DNA of 64,000 nucleotides from Xanthoparmelia taractica (Eukaryota > Ascomycota > Lecanoromycetes > Lecanorales > Parmeliaceae): assembly GCA_033085395.1 (NCBI GenBank), contig JANQBS010000178.1:1-64000 (forward strand). Direction: 5' to 3'. Below, one piece after another: positions 58,501-64,000 of this stretch (position 1 is the first letter of the stretch; each line of letters opens with the position of its first letter). A program made the position numbers and the translations under genes. The notes below the pieces were generated by a model, which saw only the letters and a list, made by a program, of their open reading frames with translations, did no database searches and had not been told where the DNA came from.

Positions 58501-58921
58501 GGGATTTGTCGCAATGCACTCTCCATGAAGTATTGGCGCTTACGTCGAATCACAAGACGATTGTCTATGACAATCTCATAAGTAAAGATTTGCTGGTCAC
58601 TGTCCATGGAAACCTCCATATTGTTGGTCCATAGTGTGACTCGAGCACCCTTGTCCCCATAAGACGGTCGGTTTGGAATGCTGGGTTCATCCAGAGAAAG
58701 CTGGCCCAGACGGAGCTCTTGATACGCTTTGAGGTCTGCGCCCTCCTTCCGGGTGATCTTACTGTCAGCGACGGGACGTTCTCCTCCGACCGGTCTATGA
58801 GTTTGATATTGTCAGCAAAGCAAATGCCAAAACCAGCTAGGTCGACTCACCTGAAGACATCCTTGCCATCCCACGTGTGGTCATCCTTCCCAAGATCTCT
58901 AGGATGCACACGACCTGCCAT
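55590..58921 (-). CDS. Argonaute (PAZ-PIWI) RNA-silencing protein
   Basis: Nine exons: 58921-58851, 58794-57701, 57653-57606, 57554-57349, 57310-56782, 56720-56331, 56272-55998, 55938-55667, 55617-55590; 970 aa. Argonautes bind small RNAs and cleave or repress complementary RNA. Seen in order: N domain, linker, PAZ region (EYFLQEHGVTLKRPEAIVLK, then PAELCTVMPGQPY), MID, and PIWI. The slicer tetrad is complete: Asp706 (GIDVTHPS), Glu746 (RKEMVTDL), Asp779 (VYRDGVSEGQ) and His876 (KPAHYTVL). HHNRFYP and THNLCYLQGRATKAVS are also present, and the last exon supplies the classic C-terminus NLKDTMFYI. The fourth intron is only 38 nt as drawn; a 46-nt alternative with a later acceptor keeps frame. 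Whether it is the quelling-type (QDE-2) or meiotic (SMS-2) paralogue needs a tree. Confidence 0.95.
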
Positions 58922-60146
58922 ATTTGAAGACAGAGATGGCAAATTTTAGCTACCTCTGATTGCTGTGATTAGCCTAAGGTGTAATGCGAAGATAAAACGA
59001 TGTATCACGGTAAACCGTAAGGAGAGATGAAGTACACGGCAGTGGAAAAAAGAACGTTAAAGCCGTAGAAAGATAATGTGCGTAGCAATGATTTTGGCAA
59101 GTGAGCGCTGAGGAAGTGCTGATTGCAAATTGCACTCACAGTAAAGCAGTCGGACCCTCGACTTGTATGCGAGGAATGATTATACTGATAGGTTGACCGT
59201 GGTGTGAAAGATCTGTGATAGCTTTGAGTGCTCAAGTGATTTGACGGCCGTGATAGGTCTTCAAACGTAGTGGTAGAGTGACTCTTGACTGAGAGATCTA
59301 GATGATCTCAAAGACAATCGTCAAGAGAGCAATGAAGACACAAGAGGAAGTAGAAGTAAGAGGAGTCAGGACGTAAGACGAATGGATATGTGAGAGGAAA
59401 TGAGAACCTTGCTGGTAGAGGAAGAAGAGGAAGGATAAGAGGCGAGGGACGTCAAGACGATGACGACTGTCAAATCTCAAGAGTGAATGAGTGGTTGAAT
59501 GAGTGAGCCAATCAGCTGCTTAAGTCTTGGCCTTGTTCTCCTGAAAAGACAGCTCATGCACTGGCAGTGATGATGAGACTGGAAATGTCTGATATGCAAT
59601 TGAATCTTGGTGTCATGAAGTCAAGTCATTGTTGTCACAAACCAATTAAAGATCTCAAGACTGGTTTCACATTCGAGAAGTCAGCAGATGTGACCAGCCA
59701 AGAGATGGTTGTTTTTAGACCGTGGTGTCACTTGCTCAAGAAAAGCGTATGCGGGCAGAAGGCTTGCAGCAGAGCATTGTGGATTAGTATGAATGTACCA
59801 GGAGAGACATATCAAAGACCATTTCTGCAGGATCAATAGCCTTGATATAGTATCTGACGGTTGGGAGTAGACCCAATGGTTTGGAACTGGCACAGGAGAA
59901 GATAATGCTTGCCATCTCCACTTTCCCAGCTCAGCAAAACCTAGATGCTGCCTACCTCCCTGCCAGCTGCATACGTAGAGTCTGCGATCCATGTCCCCTC
60001 TCTCGTTGATATCACAAGTGTTCTCCGACTCGCTGCCAAGGCATTCTCAGCCCTGCGCCTACCCTGCGTAAATCGCCGCACCAACAACAAAAACCACCCA
60101 TCACCACCATCACCCTTCCCACATCCTCCCCACACCAACATCCACA
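58922..60146. other. Divergent upstream region of Argonaute and bL33m genes
   Basis: No gene is seen. The last ~80 bp before 60147 are C/A-rich, a common leader composition in this window. Confidence 0.5.
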
Positions 60147-60630
60147 ATGGCAAAGAAACGTACGCAACCCCCCATCCTCCCATCCTCCCATCCTCCCCTC
60201 ATCTCCCATTTACTCCACCTCTCCTCCCCTCCCACCTCCCAAGCCCCACAAACCACAGCTAACACGCCTTCCCCCTCTCCACAGCCAAATCCCGCACAAT
60301 AGCCGTCCGCCTCCTCTCCATGGCCATGACAGGCTACTATCGGACCCTCCGGCGGCCGCGCGCCCACAGACCGCTTTCGATGCTCAAGTATGATCCTGTC
60401 GGTACGTGCACGGATTCGCTTGTCTGTTTTTTCGCAAGAGGTGGGAAGTGGGAGGAGGGACGGGTTGGCTGGGGGAGAGTACATGGGGAGGGAGGATGGA
60501 GGAGGGAGGGTCAATTGGGAGGGAGGGAGGGAGAGATGGGGAGAGGGGTTCGATGGACGCTGTGGCTGACGATGCTGTTGCAGTGAAGAAACAGGTGCTT
60601 TTCCTCGAGCAGAAACGGGGTGGGAAGTGA
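60147..60630 (+). CDS. mrpl39: Mitochondrial large-subunit ribosomal protein bL33 (Mrpl39-type)
   Basis: Three exons (60147-60159, 60285-60401, 60584-60630), 58 aa. The small basic protein has the bL33 signature: MAKKPKSRTIAVRLLSMAM, then a GYYRTLRRPR block, LSMLKYDPVVKKQVLF and LEQKRGGK at the end. It is part of the large subunit of the mitochondrial ribosome. The first exon holds only four and a third codons, and both introns (125 and 182 nt) are long relative to the coding parts, with T- and C-rich 3' ends. Length equals the family's usual size. Confidence 0.95.
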
Positions 60631-61121
60631 AGGGGTGAGAAGTGGAGGTTGGGATACACTTGGTGATGGGATCAACGGAGAGCTGCCGGCGCTTGGGGAG
60701 GTCCTTTGGTGAATCGTGGATGGGGGAAAAGAGCGCGACATGGGGCAAGGAAGAGCAGACATGGCGGGTGAACATGAATGCACGGCGAGGAGCTATTGCT
60801 TGGAGTACATGGCACGGAGTTGGGTCAATAGCTTGATGCCGATTGAGCAAGTAAGGCTTTGAGCTATGATAGCCGCTAAGTTCTATCTATCTAGCACGAA
60901 GAAGGCCCGCGTAAAGCAATTGCGACGACGTTTAGCCCCAGATATAGCTGCAAGAAATCATTTGTTGAAGAAAGATCAAGATGTCGTTAGCGGAGAAATA
61001 TCAAAGTCGATGCAATCAACAACAAGCAAAATGACAGTGTGGATTCAATAGCATAGCAGGTTGTCCGCGGCTTTATGACTGGGCGAACCGCCGGGTAAAT
61101 TTATCGACTACGATGAGTCTT
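60631..61121. other. Convergent 3' region
   Basis: No gene is seen between the bL33m gene and the coiled-coil gene, which converge here. Confidence 0.5.
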
Positions 61122-64000
61122 TTAGCATACTTCAAGGCTTTGCCGTGGTATCTCACCTTTCGGAACGCTTGATTTCCTTCTTGTCAGCTTTCGGCTACGA
61201 CCATTCAAGATTGGCGACTGAGAGCCTTCAACGACTGGTCCTAGAGCCTTCGCCTGCTTTGTAGGTCCATCTCTTTGCAATTTGCTCGGCCGAGCTTGTG
61301 AGCTCGTATCGTTGAAGCCGGCGGCAAGGGTATTGCGCTTTCCCTGTCTAGGGTCCTTGACATTACCTTGCGGTTGTGTTGATTCTCGCGAGATGCTAGT
61401 TTCTCTAAGAAAGGTTGGGTCGGTGGGCTCACGACGAGAAGAGTTGACTTTGGTAGGCGAGGTGGCTACTGAAGATCTGGGCATCACGTCCATCTGTCCA
61501 GCTTTGGAGTTAGCGCGAACCTGTGACTGCGAATGAGGCTTAATCGTGGTATGAGCGCCAGTTTGTGGCAGAGCTTCTCGAAACGATTGGTGCTGTCTTC
61601 GCTGTGTCTCTGACACTACCGTTGTATGGACTACCGAATTCCGGGAGTAGTCGAGGTCTTTGGCACGGGACCCGGCTCCAGGAGTTGATGGGAAAAGGTG
61701 AGATATATCCTCACCAGCTATGGTTTGAGGTCCTTCCTGAGCATAGTCGGCGAAAGGGTCTTCCAGAATCAAGTCGTCGAGGCTCACGAAGCTTGGCTTT
61801 TCTGTTGGCTGCGAATCCTCTGCAGCTGGCGGTCGGTTCGTGAAATGCCTGGACGACACAAAGTTGATAGGACGGATGGAAGAGGTTTTATCAATCAAGG
61901 CGTGCTGGGAATTCCGACGCGGAGTATATCCGTTGCCAGACGATTGCACGCCTCGCACAGTATTGTTTTGCTCAATGACTCTGGACGAGCTAGTTATCGT
62001 GGCCTGCGACGCTTGCAGAGCCATGACCTCTAGATCTTTCGCTTTCACCCGGTCGTTCGCCTTTTTCAACAGCGCCTGCATGTCCCGATGTTCGATATTC
62101 TTTTCATGCATCCGTACTTCCATCTCCTTAAGATGAAGCTGGAGAGCCTTCCTGGTTCCGACCACAGCGTCTGACTGGCGCTGGGCCTCTTTCACCATTG
62201 TATGCAACTTACAAGTCTCCTTTTCTGCCTTTTCCTTCTCCGCTCTCTCCATGTCGAGTTGGTTGGTTACATTCTTTAACTTCTCTTCGACTGGGGATTT
62301 CTCCCGTTCCAATTGCTGGACAACCTTCATATGCTCGCTCTGCATATTTGCAAGCTGCATGTTTGCTGCCTTTGATAAATCTTCTCTTAGCTGTTCCCGC
62401 TCAAGCATTGCTTGTCTCTCGCTCGCCAACTTCTCTTCCCGCACTGTTGCCGTTTCTTCACGGGCAGCCTCGAGCTTTTCTTGCACACTCGACAATTGTT
62501 CGGTCAGTTCTTTAGTCTCCGCAGACTTTTGTTGAAGTTGGCTAGAGAGATCTGCAGCTTCCTTGCTTAAAGTGACAACCTCGCTTTGGAGATCATTTCT
62601 CCGAGAATCAAGCTCCTGAATACGGAGCAAAGCTTGTGGGATCTCTGCAGGTGTGCTCTGAGCTTTAGCTACATCAGTCTCTAAAGCCATAACCCTTCGC
62701 GACTGCTCTTGATCTCTGAGTCGAAGAGCGACAATCTCTCGGCGGGCATCGGCGAGTGAGCTCTCGGTTGCGTGTAATTGTTCCCGAGCAGTGGCCCTCA
62801 CCTCACGAAGATCACTAATTTGTTCAGACAAAGCGTGTTCAGAGGAAATGTTGCCGCTCAAGGCTCGAAATTGGTCTTGCATAGCAAGCGCAAGCTGCTT
62901 TTGTCCTCGCTCCATCGAGGCGGAATTCTCTTCGCAGGCTTCGACCGAAAGGGTAATCCTGGCGGCAACTTAGTATAAATACGATGGATTAACTAGGGTC
63001 TTGAAGCTAGATACCCTCTGACAAAGCTGTTCACTGTACCACTGAGTTTTCGGAGGTCCTCTAGCTTGACAGTATCTGCTTGGTGCAGCCTCTGTAACAT
63101 CCCGACGCATTGCTCTAGCATTGGCCTAATTGGGTCCGGGGACTGTATCTCCGGAGCTTTAGTCGGCAGAACAAGAGACTTGGCCTGGTGCACAAGATGA
63201 TCGATTTTACCCGTGATTGTATTGCGATGGCTGGTGAAGACATGCAACAATTGCTCATGGCTGGCAGTGACCTTGGAGATTTGGTCCTCCAGTCGACTGC
63301 TTCTCTCTCTTTCCGCTCGAAGCAGACCTTCGTCGCTTCGGAGCTGGGTATTTTGATGTTGTACAGTCTGCGCAAGAGTCTCGATTCTGTGTTGAGCGTC
63401 GTCCTCAAGTTTTTGGGACCTGAGACGCTCCTGTTCTGCTGATTTCTGGGCAACCTGCAGAGTACTTTGGAGTTCCTTGCTGGTAACGACGATGTCTGTA
63501 TGCTGTCTTTGTAAAGCATCCGCGTCATCTCGCAGCCGCTTGTGGTCATTTGTGAGACCTTTGACGTAATCACTCAGCCGCTTGATCTTGTTTTCCCAGA
63601 TAGGCTTGTTTGCCCTGAACTTTGACAGTTCGGAAGTCTTCTGAGTTTCCCGCTGTATGACTTCCTCTAATTGACTAGTGAGGTTATTGCTCAGGTCACG
63701 GAGTTGTTGTATCTCAACCTCCTTCTGTTGTTGTGTAGCCCTGAAATACTCCAGCTCTTGCTGCCCTTGCCTTCGACGATACATGAGCAGTCTCAAAAGA
63801 TCATCTTCTGTGTAGGCTGCCTTCGGACCTGATGGCGGTGGAGGATCACCCGTAGCTGGGCCCATCCTTATCTTTCTCGGACGAGATTTGCTCACCTTGG
63901 CAACACCAGCCACTAAGTTGAGGGGATCCTTGGAAGCCTTACGTGAGCGATTTTGTTTGCTGACTTGTGGTTGATCAACGACTTTAACAAGATCGGCCGG
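61122..64000 (-). CDS. Large coiled-coil protein, 5' end beyond the window
   Basis: Exon 62958-61122 and exon 64000-63015 (partial) joined across a 56-nt intron (63014-62959; donor GTATCT, acceptor CCAG). The frame is open to the right edge, so the start is missing; at least 940 residues are visible. After a basic segment (KSRPRKIRM) comes a long heptad-like, Q/E/K/R-rich stretch (from about 63800 to 62000) with few prolines, i.e. an extended coiled coil interrupted near 63160-62950. The C-terminal ~300 residues are disordered and rich in S, T, R and P, with SP/TP sites (SPTK, PSTPG). It could be a cytoskeletal, spindle-pole or chromosome-structure protein; I cannot name a family. Confidence 0.8.

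Noticed and set aside
1..64000. CRISPR arrays, rRNA genes, bacterial-type operons
   Set aside because: Looked for and not seen; the tandem repeats present have no spacer structure and the window is eukaryotic.

Overview
The window looks like nuclear DNA of a filamentous ascomycete (Pezizomycotina). Genes carry one to eight short introns, mostly about 45-60 nt, with GTRNGY-type donors. The window has a highly reducing polyketide synthase (PKS), an Argonaute, fungal housekeeping genes, and an AT-rich repeat block with the mutation pattern expected of repeat-induced point mutation (RIP). The class cannot be fixed from the sequence. All coordinates below were built by hand; exon sums were checked to be divisible by three for every multi-exon gene that lies wholly in the window.

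Bases 1-12,814 are a gene-free transposon graveyard. Layers that can be told apart: four copies (one cut by the window edge) of a ~270-bp TA-flanked MITE; a 1.13-kb element with long inverted repeats sharing the same tip; a direct repeat ~5.4 kb apart that may be the LTRs of a dead retrotransposon; a complete 684-bp TRIM-type element with 154-bp LTRs and a 5-bp target duplication; a solo LTR of the same family, much less mutated, with its own 5-bp duplication; an unmutated 219-bp tRNA-like (SINE-like) insertion flanked by a 53-bp duplication of already mutated DNA; and a broken Tc1/mariner-class transposase.

Bases 12,953-25,808 hold a small secondary-metabolism locus. A 2,598-aa highly reducing PKS (minus strand, five exons) has KS-AT-DH-(eroded methyltransferase)-ER-KR-ACP and no release domain. 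Divergent from it, across a 709-bp shared upstream region, is a free-standing 388-aa protein joining an ACP-like domain without its phosphopantetheine serine to a thioesterase of the type found at the C-terminus of non-reducing PKSs. The simple reading is that this protein releases the product of the PKS in trans. An RTA1-family membrane protein follows after a MITE.

Bases 29,940-64,000 are ordinary gene space with long intergenic gaps: a P1B-type heavy-metal ATPase, an MFS sugar-type transporter, an alanine aminotransferase, proteasome subunit Rpn7 and, divergent from it, the mRNA cap guanine-N7 methyltransferase, two hypothetical proteins, an Argonaute with a full DEDH tetrad (nine exons, 970 aa), mitochondrial ribosomal protein bL33 and a large coiled-coil protein that runs off the right edge. 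Low-complexity tracts are common in the gaps, most strikingly a pyrimidine-rich then purine-rich kilobase at about 53.9-54.9 kb.
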